Source: GCA-2862585 sp965661345
Lineage (GTDB): Bacteria > Bacteroidota > Bacteroidia > Flavobacteriales > UBA7312
Direction: 5' to 3'
DNA: 64,000 bases
Assembly: GCA_965661345.1 (NCBI GenBank)
Contig: CBFIDK010000008.1
Span: forward strand, 1 to 64,000
Shown one piece after another: positions 1 through 7,911 of this stretch; position 1 is the first letter of the stretch; every line of letters begins with the position of its first letter. The position numbers were made by a program, and so were the translations under genes. The notes below the pieces were generated by a model, which did no database searches, had not been told where the DNA came from, and worked only from the letters and a program-made list of their open reading frames with translations.

Positions 1-152
1 TGATTATTCAGTCATATTCTGGTGATAATCCTATTTTTAGCGCTGAGCCAGTAAATGTATACAATAGTTTTCTAGATGAAAACGGCTTAATTAATGGTTA
101 TGGAATTTTTGCAGTATCTGATTTAGATAGTGTAATGATACAATTTGAGTAG
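1..152 (+). CDS. C-terminal end of a DUF4249-like protein (partial)
   Basis: An open frame enters from the left edge and ends at a TAG at 150-152; about 49 residues are visible. The residues 'NPIFSAEPVNVYNS' followed by 'GYGIFAVSD' resemble the C-terminal end of DUF4249 proteins, Bacteroidota envelope lipoproteins of unknown role that often sit beside TonB-dependent receptors. Only the tail is present, so the signal peptide and lipobox cannot be checked. The next gene starts 14 nt downstream on the same strand, so co-transcription is possible. The family call rests on a short match and could be wrong; that a coding region ends here is well supported. Confidence 0.5.
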   Translation, partial: IIQSYSGDNPIFSAEPVNVYNSFLDENGLINGYGIFAVSDLDSVMIQFE

Positions 153-166
153 TCAGAACGATTGCC

Positions 167-1435
167 ATGAACGAACAATTACTTCATTACATCTGGCAAT
201 TTTGTCATTTTGATATTACAACTCTATTCACTACCAAACAGTTAAGCATTTCAATTCTCAAAGTAGGAATTCATAATTTTGACTCTGGTCCAGACTTTAA
301 GTCGTCACAAATAAGAATTGGAGATTTGGTATGGAATGGCGATGTTGAATTACATATTAATTCATCAGATTGGAATAAGCATAAACATCAATACGATGAA
401 AAATATAATTCTGTAATACTTCATGTTGTTTGGAATCATGATGAAGAAGTTAAAACTGCAAATGGTGATGAAATTCCCTGTTTAGAGCTTTGTTCAGTAG
501 TCGATAAAAACCTATTGGAAAGGTATGAAAGATTAATGCAAAGCAAATCTGTAATCTTATGTGAGCCATACATTAAGGAATTAGATTCATTTCAAATAAA
601 TCAATTCCTAGACAGACTTTTAGTTGAGAGGCTAGAAGACAAAACAGTTCAATTTATAAATGAATTTGAGGTTGAAAAAAACAACTGGGAGAGCACATTT
701 TACAATGCTGTTTTCTACACTGTCGGCTTGAGGTTAAATGCTACAAATATGTTAGTACTCGCCAAACAATTACCTTTATCAATATTGCAAAAGCATAAAA
801 ACAGCTTATTTCAAATCGAGGCGTTGTTGTTTGGTGTTGCAGGCTTTTTAATTGAAGCCAATGACGAGTATAGCAGTTCATTGAAAAAAGAGTATACATT
901 TCTTAAACATAAGTACAACTTAAAGGAAATGCAAGCATCAGCATGGATGTTTATGCGATTGCGTCCGTCTTCATTTCCAACTGTAAGATTAGCGCAATTA
1001 GCTATGCTTTTTCACAAGAATTCTCATTTGTTTTCAAGAGTATTAGAAGCTAAATCTATCAAAGAAATACATCAGTTGTTCAAATGTACTGTAAGTCACT
1101 ATTGGTTAACCCATTATCAACTTAATAAAGTGTCAACAACACGAAAAAAATCCTTTGGAACTGAACTAATCAATTCTATAATAATAAATGCGATTTGCCC
1201 CATGCTTTTTGCCTATTCAAAACGAAAATCAGCCATTAACTTTCAAGACTTGGCCATTCACTTTTTAGAAAGCTGTAAGTCCGAAAACAACTCTGTCATA
1301 AGGCAATATTCTAAAATTGGAATAAGTGCTCAAACAGCGGCGAAGTCTCAAGCTTTATTGCAATTAAGAAGAAAATATTGCGAAGCCAAAAATTGTTTAA
1401 ATTGCAACATTGGTAACCAATTACTTAAAGAGTAA
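167..1435 (+). CDS. DUF2851 family protein
   Basis: A 422-residue protein with the DUF2851 pattern: an N-terminal 'YIWQF' block, then 'FDSGPDFKSSQIRIG', 'WNGDVELHINSSDW' and 'YNSVILHVVW' within the first 90 residues. The C-terminus carries a small cysteine group (C405, C410, C413) ahead of 'NIGNQLL', which is usual in the family. The N-terminal part is a beta-rich domain of unknown biochemical function; the family is common in Bacteroidota and is predicted cytoplasmic, with no signal peptide here. Its TAA stop overlaps the ATG of the next gene by one base (TAATG at 1433-1437), pointing to translational coupling with the PspC gene. No function is assigned. Confidence 0.85.
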   Translation: MNEQLLHYIWQFCHFDITTLFTTKQLSISILKVGIHNFDSGPDFKSSQIRIGDLVWNGDVELHINSSDWNKHKHQYDEKYNSVILHVVWNHDEEVKTANGDEIPCLELCSVVDKNLLERYERLMQSKSVILCEPYIKELDSFQINQFLDRLLVERLEDKTVQFINEFEVEKNNWESTFYNAVFYTVGLRLNATNMLVLAKQLPLSILQKHKNSLFQIEALLFGVAGFLIEANDEYSSSLKKEYTFLKHKYNLKEMQASAWMFMRLRPSSFPTVRLAQLAMLFHKNSHLFSRVLEAKSIKEIHQLFKCTVSHYWLTHYQLNKVSTTRKKSFGTELINSIIINAICPMLFAYSKRKSAINFQDLAIHFLESCKSENNSVIRQYSKIGISAQTAAKSQALLQLRRKYCEAKNCLNCNIGNQLLKE

Positions 1436-1653
1436 TGCTTCAGCTTAATAATTTTTTTGAAAAACAGTTTTTTGGCGTAAGCGCATGGTGGGCGAGTAAA
1501 TTAGGCTTGAAGCCATCATTTGTTAGGTTATTTTTTATTTATCTTTCTTTTGTAAATTTTGGAATACCACTGGTATATCTAACCATGGTATTTGTTTTAA
1601 GAGTTAGGAATCATTTTAAGTACAGAAAAAGACCAAGTGTTTTTGACCTTTAA
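1435..1653 (+). CDS. small PspC-domain membrane protein
   Basis: A 72-residue protein whose body matches a PspC domain: 'GVSAWWASKLGLKPSFVRLF' followed by a hydrophobic membrane segment ending near residue 55 and a basic tail ('RVRNHFKYRKR'). PspC domains in other bacteria take part in envelope stress responses as membrane partners of PspA or PspB. No pspA or pspB is seen here, so that role should not be assumed. The start codon shares a base with the stop of the DUF2851 gene and the K+ channel gene begins 3 nt after the stop, so the three genes are probably one transcript. A second PspC protein follows the channel. Confidence 0.75.
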   Translation: MLQLNNFFEKQFFGVSAWWASKLGLKPSFVRLFFIYLSFVNFGIPLVYLTMVFVLRVRNHFKYRKRPSVFDL

Positions 1654-1656
1654 AGT

Positions 1657-2676
1657 ATGAAATTAGTCATTTACTTATTTTCAAAAATATATTCAGCTTT
1701 GCTATTCATAATGCTTTTAGTAGCTATCGGAATAGTTGGTTATATGTATATTGAAGATTACACCATTTTTGAAGCTATTTATATGACAGTGATTACGCTG
1801 TCAACGGTTGGCTTTCAAGAGGTGCGAGAATTGAGCTCCATTGGAAGGCTATTCACCACTTTTTTAATAATCACAAGTTTTGGTACATTTGCTTACGCAG
1901 TATCAGTCTTAACTACTTACATTGTAAGTGGAGAATTTAATCAATATTTTAAGGATTACAGAGTGAAAAAAGATGTAAAACAAATGCAAAATCATGTAGT
2001 AGTATGTGGCTATGGCAGAAATGGTTCTCAAGCCGTAAAGAAGTTGTCTGCTCACAATCAAGACTTTGTAGTAATTGACAATGATCCGAAAAGTATTGAA
2101 AAACTAAGAAAGTCAGGGAATATTTTATTTGTAAATGGAAATGCTACTCTGGATGAAACCCTTGAAGATGCTGGGATTTCAAAAGCAAAGGCATTAATAA
2201 GCTGTTTATCATCAGATGCAGACAACCTTTACGTTGTATTGTCTGCTCGTCAAAAAAACAAAGACTTAACGATAATAAGTAGAGCTTCATTTGATGAGTC
2301 CTACAATAAGCTAAAAATAGCTGGAGCAAATAATGTGATAATGCCTGACAAACTAGGCGGAGCACATATGGCGTCTTTAGTTACAACACCAGATGTTGTC
2401 GAATTTTTAGATAATATCGCTTTGGAAGGTGATGCAGAAATTAATCTTGATGAGATAACATTTGAGGAATTGCCTCTTGATTTACACAACAAAACAATAC
2501 GCGATATTAACATTAAGTACAATACTGGATGTAACATTATCGGCTATAAAAATTCAGAAGGAAAGTATATTGTAAATCCAAATGCAGATACTCCTTTATT
2601 GCCCAATTCCAAGTTGTTTGTATTGGGAAGTACTGAACAAATTAATCATTTATACAGTATATTAAATATATCATGA
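1657..2676 (+). CDS. two-TM potassium channel with TrkA-N (RCK) domain
   Basis: 339 residues. A first membrane helix spans about residues 10-31, then a pore loop with 'TLSTVGFQE' (selectivity filter TVGF at 50-53) and a second helix at about 67-90. A cytoplasmic Rossmann domain follows, starting 'HVVVCGYGRNG' near residue 113, with the acidic 'VVIDNDP' nucleotide-binding strand, and then a TrkA-C type regulatory domain to the end. This is the architecture of ligand-gated prokaryotic K+ channels. The filter reads TVGFQE instead of the textbook TVGYGD; F in place of Y is found in many prokaryotic channels. The gene ends in an ATGA overlap with the following small PspC gene. Confidence 0.88.
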   Translation: MKLVIYLFSKIYSALLFIMLLVAIGIVGYMYIEDYTIFEAIYMTVITLSTVGFQEVRELSSIGRLFTTFLIITSFGTFAYAVSVLTTYIVSGEFNQYFKDYRVKKDVKQMQNHVVVCGYGRNGSQAVKKLSAHNQDFVVIDNDPKSIEKLRKSGNILFVNGNATLDETLEDAGISKAKALISCLSSDADNLYVVLSARQKNKDLTIISRASFDESYNKLKIAGANNVIMPDKLGGAHMASLVTTPDVVEFLDNIALEGDAEINLDEITFEELPLDLHNKTIRDINIKYNTGCNIIGYKNSEGKYIVNPNADTPLLPNSKLFVLGSTEQINHLYSILNIS

Positions 2677-2831
2677 CAGAAAAAAAGATTTTAGGTGTTT
2701 GCTCATGGCTTTCAGATAAATTTGATTTAGATGTAAGCGGAATACGGTTAATATTCATCGTGGCTACAATATTAGGCTTTGGCTCTCCAATTATAGCGTA
2801 TTTAATTTTATACCTTATCAAACCAAAATAA
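2673..2831 (+). CDS. 52-residue PspC-domain protein
   Basis: A short gene that is easy to miss: ATG at 2673, TAA at 2829-2831, 52 residues. It begins 'MTEKKILGVCSWLSDKFDL' and then has a hydrophobic helix with 'FGSPIIAYLILYLIKP', the core layout of a PspC domain (a G-V-C-x-W-L-x-x-x-F motif, then one membrane span). Its ATG overlaps the TGA of the K+ channel gene (ATGA), and it resembles the 72-residue PspC protein on the other side of the channel. The sequence match and the coupled start make it a real gene. A regulatory or assembly partner role for the channel is only an inference from position. Confidence 0.72.
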   Translation: MTEKKILGVCSWLSDKFDLDVSGIRLIFIVATILGFGSPIIAYLILYLIKPK

Positions 2832-2839
2832 GTTTTTAA

Positions 2840-3736
2840 ATGCAGAAAAAAATTCTGATAACTGGAAGTAACGGCTTATTAGGTCAGAAGCTAATACTAG
2901 CACTCAAAAGTCACTATGATATTTTGGCAACGTCAAAAGGTAACTGTCTGATTAGTAATACTGCAGAATTTAAATATCAATCTTTAGACATTACCGATAA
3001 AGATTCTATAAATAACACGTTTGACTCTTTCAATCCTGATGTAGTTATAAATACCGCTGCAATGACTGATGTTGATGGTTGTGAAGAAAGAAAAGAACGC
3101 TGTGATAGTGTAAATGTATCGGCGGTCGAATATTTACGAGACGCATGCGAAAAGCATGGCGCACATTTAATTCATATTTCAACTGACTTTATTTTCGATG
3201 GAAAAGATGGCCCATATTCTGAAAATGACGAGCCTAATCCATTAAGTTATTATGGTTTGTCAAAGTTAAAGTCTGAAAAGTTACTATACAATTCAAAGAT
3301 AAAATGGACAATTCTTCGAACGATAATTTTGTATGGAACGGCTGAAAATTTAGAGCGGAATAACATAGTATTGTGGGGTAGAAAAGCCTTGAAAGAAGGA
3401 CAACCATTAAATATTATTGATGACCAATTTCGTTCCCCAACTTTAGCAGAAGATTTAGCACAAGCTTGTGTTTTGGTTGTAAAAAATGAAGCTACAGGAG
3501 TTTACAATGCTTCAGGAAAGGATTTTATGAGTATTTTTGAAATGATTGAGCGAATGGCAGATTTTTATAAATGCGATAAAACCAATATTAATAGAATTTC
3601 GTCAGAAACGCTAAATCAAAAAGCTAAACGCCCGCCTAAAACAGGCTTCATACTTACAAAATCCATTAATGAATTAGGCTATTCGCCACACTCATTTGAA
3701 GAAGGGCTAACGTTACTAGAACAACAATTAAATTAA
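2840..3736 (+). CDS. SDR-type sugar-nucleotide reductase (RfbD/dTDP-4-dehydrorhamnose reductase-like)
   Basis: 298 residues of the extended short-chain dehydrogenase fold. Seen: the N-terminal glycine motif 'ITGSNGLLGQK', 'NTAAMTDVDGCE' near residue 75, 'HISTDFIFDGKDGPYSE' near residue 113, and the catalytic Y-x-x-x-K in 'YYGLSKLKSE'. These match RfbD-like NAD(P)-dependent reductases, which reduce dTDP-4-keto sugars; members also act on other substrates. No rfbA, rfbB or rfbC genes are nearby, so dTDP-rhamnose synthesis is not supported by context and the substrate is left open. It starts 8 nt after the small PspC gene and ends 3 nt before the symporter gene. Confidence 0.82.
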   Translation: MQKKILITGSNGLLGQKLILALKSHYDILATSKGNCLISNTAEFKYQSLDITDKDSINNTFDSFNPDVVINTAAMTDVDGCEERKERCDSVNVSAVEYLRDACEKHGAHLIHISTDFIFDGKDGPYSENDEPNPLSYYGLSKLKSEKLLYNSKIKWTILRTIILYGTAENLERNNIVLWGRKALKEGQPLNIIDDQFRSPTLAEDLAQACVLVVKNEATGVYNASGKDFMSIFEMIERMADFYKCDKTNINRISSETLNQKAKRPPKTGFILTKSINELGYSPHSFEEGLTLLEQQLN

Positions 3737-3739
3737 ATT

Positions 3740-5251
3740 ATGAAAAGAGTTTTCTCAACACTATCAGCACTATTATTTTCAAACATATTATTCGCAAAAG
3801 ATTCTCAAAGTTTAGGAGATAAAATAAATGGCTTCTTTGAGCCCATAGTCGAAGTTATTGGAAAAGTAATCTTTTGGGATCCAGTATCCGCTCTTGGTTT
3901 TGAGCTTGATGCTTCAATTCCAATTGTTGTAATTTGGTTGGTGTTTGGAGCTTTGTTTTTTACTTTAAAAATGAACTTCATCAACTTTCGTGGCTTCAAA
4001 CACGCTTTAGATTTAGTTCGTGGAAAGTATGACGACCCAAAAGATGAGGGGGAGGTATCGCACTTTCAAGCCTTAGCAACTGCATTATCAGCCACTGTAG
4101 GTTTAGGAAATATTGCAGGTGTGGCAGTCGCAATCACAGTTGGTGGACCAGGTGCTACTTTTTGGATGATTGTGGCCGGTTTATTGGGTATGTCATCAAA
4201 GTTTGTAGAATGTACCTTGGGGGTAAAATACAGAGTTGTCAACGACAAAGGAGAAGTGTCAGGTGGACCAATGTACTACTTGAAGACAGGTTTAGCTAAA
4301 TATGGTTTTTCTAATTTAGGGAAGGTATTAGCAGTACTTTTTGCGATATTATGTGTAGGTGGTTCGTTCGGAGGTGGAAATATGTTTCAGGCCAACCAAG
4401 CTTATGCACAGCTTTCAGGGCAATTCCCTATGCTTTCTGGAAACGGACCAATGTTCGGTTTCATTTTAGCAATATTAGTAGGAACTGTTATCATTGGTGG
4501 TATAAAAAGTATTGCTAAAGTTACAGAGAAGATAGTGCCTCTAATGGCTGTTCTGTATGTTGCTGCTGCTTCTGTGATTTTGATTGTAAATTTTTCAGAA
4601 TTAGGCAATGCTTTTTCAATGATAATTAAAGGTGCATTTGCGCCAAGCGCAGCTTTTGGAGGATTCATTGGAGTGATTATTCAAGGCTTTAGAAGAGCAG
4701 CTTTTTCAAATGAGGCAGGCGTGGGGTCGGCTTCAATTGCTCATTCAGCAACAAAAACTAATGAGCCAGTTAGTGAAGGCATAGTATCGCTTTTAGAACC
4801 TTTTATTGATACAGTTGTTATTTGTACAATAACGGCTTTAGTAATTATAGTTACAGGCATGTCAGGTGTTCAAGGAGTAGAGGGTGCTCAGCTAACCTCT
4901 CAAGCATTTGAAAGCGTTATATCATGGTTTCCTTATGTGTTAGTATTTGCGATATTTTTATTTGCTTTTTCAACAATGATTTCATGGTCATATTATGGGC
5001 TTAAATCTTGGACTTATTTATTTGGTTCGTCGAAAAAATCAGAATTAGTGTACAAGCTAATATTCTTGATTTTTATAATAATCGGTTCTTCAGTTAAATT
5101 GGGTGCTGTATTAGACTTTTCAGACATGATGATTCTAGCTATGGCATTTCCCAATATATTGGGTTTATTGATTTTGTCTGGTGAAGTAAAGCTTGATTTG
5201 AAAGAATACCTCAATAAAATAAAATCAGGACAAATCAAAAAGACCAAGTAG
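3740..5251 (+). CDS. sodium:alanine symporter (AGCS) family protein
   Basis: 503 residues with roughly ten or more membrane segments. Family motifs are clear: 'FQALATALSATVGLGNIAGV' near residue 110, 'GGPMYYLKTGL', 'GGGNMFQANQAY' near residue 213 and 'FSNEAGVGSASIAHSATKT' near residue 323. These belong to the alanine or glycine:cation symporter family (AgcS/DagA), which imports small neutral amino acids with Na+ or H+. The N-terminus (MKRVFSTLSALLFSNILFAKD) looks like a cleavable signal or an extra first helix, which is common in Bacteroidota members. Exact substrate cannot be read from sequence. Same strand and only a few nt from both neighbours. Confidence 0.9.
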   Translation: MKRVFSTLSALLFSNILFAKDSQSLGDKINGFFEPIVEVIGKVIFWDPVSALGFELDASIPIVVIWLVFGALFFTLKMNFINFRGFKHALDLVRGKYDDPKDEGEVSHFQALATALSATVGLGNIAGVAVAITVGGPGATFWMIVAGLLGMSSKFVECTLGVKYRVVNDKGEVSGGPMYYLKTGLAKYGFSNLGKVLAVLFAILCVGGSFGGGNMFQANQAYAQLSGQFPMLSGNGPMFGFILAILVGTVIIGGIKSIAKVTEKIVPLMAVLYVAAASVILIVNFSELGNAFSMIIKGAFAPSAAFGGFIGVIIQGFRRAAFSNEAGVGSASIAHSATKTNEPVSEGIVSLLEPFIDTVVICTITALVIIVTGMSGVQGVEGAQLTSQAFESVISWFPYVLVFAIFLFAFSTMISWSYYGLKSWTYLFGSSKKSELVYKLIFLIFIIIGSSVKLGAVLDFSDMMILAMAFPNILGLLILSGEVKLDLKEYLNKIKSGQIKKTK

Positions 5252-5269
5252 CTTGTAAATCAACTAGCC

Positions 5270-5944
5270 GTGAAGAACTTTTTTTACTTTAACTCTGGCA
5301 ATAGGAGGGCGATAATTTTTTTATCTATTATTATAGTTGGTGTACATTTCTTCATGAAAATGAGTGCTGATAAATCAATTAAACAATACGATTTTAGTCG
5401 TTTTCAACAAGAAATCAAAGAGTTTAAAATAGATCAACAGATTGAAAAACAAAAAAAAGTAGACACGCCAAAACCTAACTATTCTTCAAAGGAATTTAAA
5501 GCTGAAATAAAGAAAATAAAAAAAGTAGATATCAATTTAGCAGATACAATAGCCTTTAAAAGTTTACCTGGAATTGGCACTTATTTTGCAAAGCGAATTT
5601 GCAAATACCGTAATTTGTTGGGAGGTTTTCATTCTAAGCATCAAATTCTAGAAGTCTATCAAATGGATAGTCTACGGTATGCTAAAATTCACGATTATTT
5701 ATTAGTTTCAGAACAAGATATAGTCAAAAGAAATATTAATGTAATCAATGAAGCTGACTTACGAAAGCACCCTTATATTTCCTACAATTTAGCGCGATCA
5801 ATTGTAAATTATAGACAAGAACATGGGGATTTTGAAAGTATAGATGAATTAAACAATTTACACTTGATAGACTCTCTTAAATTTCGTAAAATTGCATTCT
5901 ATTTTACAGTTGATGAGCATAACCAAATTAAAGGAAAAAATTAG
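5270..5944 (+). CDS. membrane-anchored helix-hairpin-helix (ComEA-like) protein
   Basis: 224 residues starting with a GTG at 5270; no in-frame ATG lies before the first hydrophobic segment. A basic N-terminus is followed by one membrane helix at about residues 14-31. A charged linker leads to two helix-hairpin-helix units, the first around 'VDINLADTIAFKSLPGIGTY' (residues 88-107), the second around 'ADLRKHPYISYNLARSIVNY'. Such ComEA-like domains bind DNA without sequence specificity; in competence they act at the outer face of the inner membrane. No other competence gene is adjacent, so a role in DNA uptake is unproven. The 3' end overlaps the apt start by about 30 nt. Confidence 0.75.
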   Translation: MKNFFYFNSGNRRAIIFLSIIIVGVHFFMKMSADKSIKQYDFSRFQQEIKEFKIDQQIEKQKKVDTPKPNYSSKEFKAEIKKIKKVDINLADTIAFKSLPGIGTYFAKRICKYRNLLGGFHSKHQILEVYQMDSLRYAKIHDYLLVSEQDIVKRNINVINEADLRKHPYISYNLARSIVNYRQEHGDFESIDELNNLHLIDSLKFRKIAFYFTVDEHNQIKGKN

Positions 5945-6440
5945 GGAGGTAAAAGACTTCCCAAAGAAGGGTATTTCTTTTAAGGATATTACTCCACTAC
6001 TAGCAGATCCTATTCTTTCTTCTTTTGTCGTAGAGTCTTTTAAAAACAACTTAAAAGATGAAAAAATAGATGCTATTATCGGAATAGAAAGCAGAGGGTT
6101 TTTATTTGGAATGATGTTGGCAAATGAAATTAATGTGCCATTTATACCAATAAGAAAAGCTGGCAAATTACCTGCGGATGTAATAAGTGAGCAGTACGAT
6201 TTAGAGTACGGCAAGGCAGTTGTCGAAATTCATAAAGATTCAATACAAAAAGGATGGAATGTGGTTGTGCATGATGATCTACTAGCCACAGGAGGAACGG
6301 CTAAAGCTGCTGCAAACTTAGTTGAAAGACTTGGTGGAAAGGTTCATTCATTTTTATTTGTAATAGAGCTGTCTTTTTTAGATGGTAGAAAAAACATTGG
6401 GTCAGAGAAAAACAATATAATATCACTTTTAAAATACTAA
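5913..6440 (+). CDS. apt: adenine phosphoribosyltransferase
   Basis: 175 residues from the ATG at 5913. The longer frame begins at a TTG at 5892, but homologues begin close to the 'FPKKGISFKDITPLLADP' block, so the ATG is preferred. The enzyme converts adenine and PRPP to AMP (purine salvage). Seen: the adenine-contact region above, 'GIESRGFLFG', and the PRPP-binding loop 'VVVHDDLLATGGTAKAA' near residue 115. Length matches the family (170-180). It overlaps the 3' end of the helix-hairpin-helix gene in a different frame, implying coupled translation, and is followed 3 nt later by an acyl-CoA dehydrogenase gene. Confidence 0.93.
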   Translation: MSITKLKEKIREVKDFPKKGISFKDITPLLADPILSSFVVESFKNNLKDEKIDAIIGIESRGFLFGMMLANEINVPFIPIRKAGKLPADVISEQYDLEYGKAVVEIHKDSIQKGWNVVVHDDLLATGGTAKAAANLVERLGGKVHSFLFVIELSFLDGRKNIGSEKNNIISLLKY

Positions 6441-6443
6441 GCT

Positions 6444-7583
6444 ATGGACTTTAATCATAATGAAAATCAAAAACTCATCGCCCAGATGATTAAATCCTTT
6501 GCCGAAAAAGAAATTGTTCCTTTCATGAAAGAGTGGGATGAAAAACAGCACTTTCCTGTTGAGGTATTTAAGAAATTAGGTGAATTAGGATTGATGGGAG
6601 TATTAGTTCCTGAGGAATATGGCGGTTCTGGATTTGGATACGAAGAATACGTTACTGCAATCGAACACTTGTCCAAAGTAGATCCATCAATTGGATTATC
6701 AATGGCGGCACACAATTCCTTATGTACCGGTCATATTTTGCAGTTTGGAAACGAGGAGCAAAAGAAAAAATACTTACCAAAATTAGCATCTGCTGAGTGG
6801 ATTGGTGCATGGGGGTTGACGGAACATAATACCGGATCCGATTCAGGAGGAATGTCTACAACAGCAGTACAGCAAGGCGATTTTTGGGTTTTAAATGGCG
6901 CCAAAAACTTCATTACACACGCAATTAGTGGTGACGTAGCGGTCGTAATTGCTAGAACTGGTGAAAAAGGAGATTCTCGAGGCATGACGGCATTCATTGT
7001 CGAAAAAGGCATTGATGGTTTTTCGTCAGGTAAAAAAGAAGATAAATTAGGAATGAGAGCTTCTGAAACAGCTGAGCTCATCTTCGATAATTGTAAAATA
7101 CCTAAAGAAAATGTGCTTGGAAATATTGGGGATGGATTTATTCAAGCCATGAAAGTTTTGGATGGTGGTAGGTTATCTATCGCTGCTCTTTCAATCGGAA
7201 TTGCAAAAGGAGCTTATGAAGCAGCCCTAAAATACTCTAAAGAACGTGTCCAATTTGGCAAGCCTATTGCTCAGCATCAAGCAATTTCGTTTAAGTTAGC
7301 AGATATGGCAACTACTATTGAAGCCTCAGAGCTGTTAATTTATAATGCGATAAGCAAGAAAAACGAAGGGCAAAGAATAACTTTAAGTGGAGCTATGGCT
7401 AAATATTACTCATCTGAAGTAGCTGTGGCCGTTTCAACCGACGCATTACAAATATTTGGAGGATATGGATATTCAAAAGAGTTTCCTGTTGAGCGATTTT
7501 ACAGAGACTCAAAGCTTTGTACAATAGGGGAAGGGACTTCTGAAATACAGAAAATAGTGATTGCAAAGCAAATAATCAATTAA
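6444..7583 (+). CDS. acyl-CoA dehydrogenase
   Basis: 379 residues, the usual length for short/branched or butyryl-type acyl-CoA dehydrogenases. Seen: the FAD/substrate motif 'WGLTEHNTGSDSGG' near residue 130, 'RVQFGKPIAQHQAISFKLAD' around 270-290, and the C-terminal 'ALQIFGGYGYSKEFPVERFY' followed by 'IGEGTSEIQ', whose Glu is the expected catalytic base. The enzyme performs the first, FAD-dependent alpha-beta oxidation of an acyl-CoA and passes electrons to ETF. Chain-length preference cannot be read. It sits 3 nt after apt, an unrelated pathway, so this is probably incidental operon membership. Confidence 0.92.
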   Translation: MDFNHNENQKLIAQMIKSFAEKEIVPFMKEWDEKQHFPVEVFKKLGELGLMGVLVPEEYGGSGFGYEEYVTAIEHLSKVDPSIGLSMAAHNSLCTGHILQFGNEEQKKKYLPKLASAEWIGAWGLTEHNTGSDSGGMSTTAVQQGDFWVLNGAKNFITHAISGDVAVVIARTGEKGDSRGMTAFIVEKGIDGFSSGKKEDKLGMRASETAELIFDNCKIPKENVLGNIGDGFIQAMKVLDGGRLSIAALSIGIAKGAYEAALKYSKERVQFGKPIAQHQAISFKLADMATTIEASELLIYNAISKKNEGQRITLSGAMAKYYSSEVAVAVSTDALQIFGGYGYSKEFPVERFYRDSKLCTIGEGTSEIQKIVIAKQIIN

Positions 7584-7586
7584 CTA

Positions 7587-7616
7587 TTGTAAGTGAAGTA
7601 GATATTTGTATATTTG
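7587..7616 (+). promoter_or_regulatory. Bacteroidota-type promoter for rpsU
   Basis: A TTG at 7587-7589 is separated by 19 nt from TATATTTG at 7609-7616. This matches the Bacteroidota housekeeping consensus (TTG at -33, TAnnTTTG at -7) in both boxes and spacing. A transcript would start near 7623 and carry a leader of only about 15 nt before the rpsU ATG. Confidence 0.7.
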
Positions 7617-7637
7617 CAGCCCAATTTAAATTTGAAT

Positions 7638-7829
7638 ATGATAATCATTCCAGTAAAAGACGGTGAATCTATTGATAGAGCGCTTAAGAAGTTTAAGAAG
7701 AAATTCAATATGACTGGCACCATGAAGCAGCTTAGATCTCGAAGAGAGTTCACAAAGAAGTCTGTTGAGTTGAGAGACCAAAAGATTAAAGCAGCTTACA
7801 AAGAGACTTTACGCAGACAAGAAGACTAA
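7638..7829 (+). CDS. rpsU: 30S ribosomal protein bS21
   Basis: 63 residues from the ATG at 7638, giving 'MIIIPVKDGESIDRALKKFK' and 'LRSRREFTKKSVELRDQKIK', the standard bS21 sequence of the phylum. An in-frame upstream TTG at 7614 falls inside the -7 promoter box, so it cannot be the start. bS21 binds near the 3' end of 16S rRNA; in Bacteroidota it helps hide the anti-Shine-Dalgarno sequence. The leader here (about 7617-7637) has no purine-rich Shine-Dalgarno element. It has its own promoter and is followed by the recombinase gene after 82 nt. Confidence 0.95.
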   Translation: MIIIPVKDGESIDRALKKFKKKFNMTGTMKQLRSRREFTKKSVELRDQKIKAAYKETLRRQED

Positions 7830-7911
7830 TTTTTTTAGTTCTCTTTTTGTTTCAAACATCATTTGAATAATTACTAATTTTTAGTATATTCGTTCAAACT
7901 GATGTTTTTTT

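Noticed and set aside
32..152. TonB-dependent receptor operon context for the first fragment
   Set aside because: Only the last about 49 residues are visible; no receptor sequence is in the window, so the context cannot be claimed.
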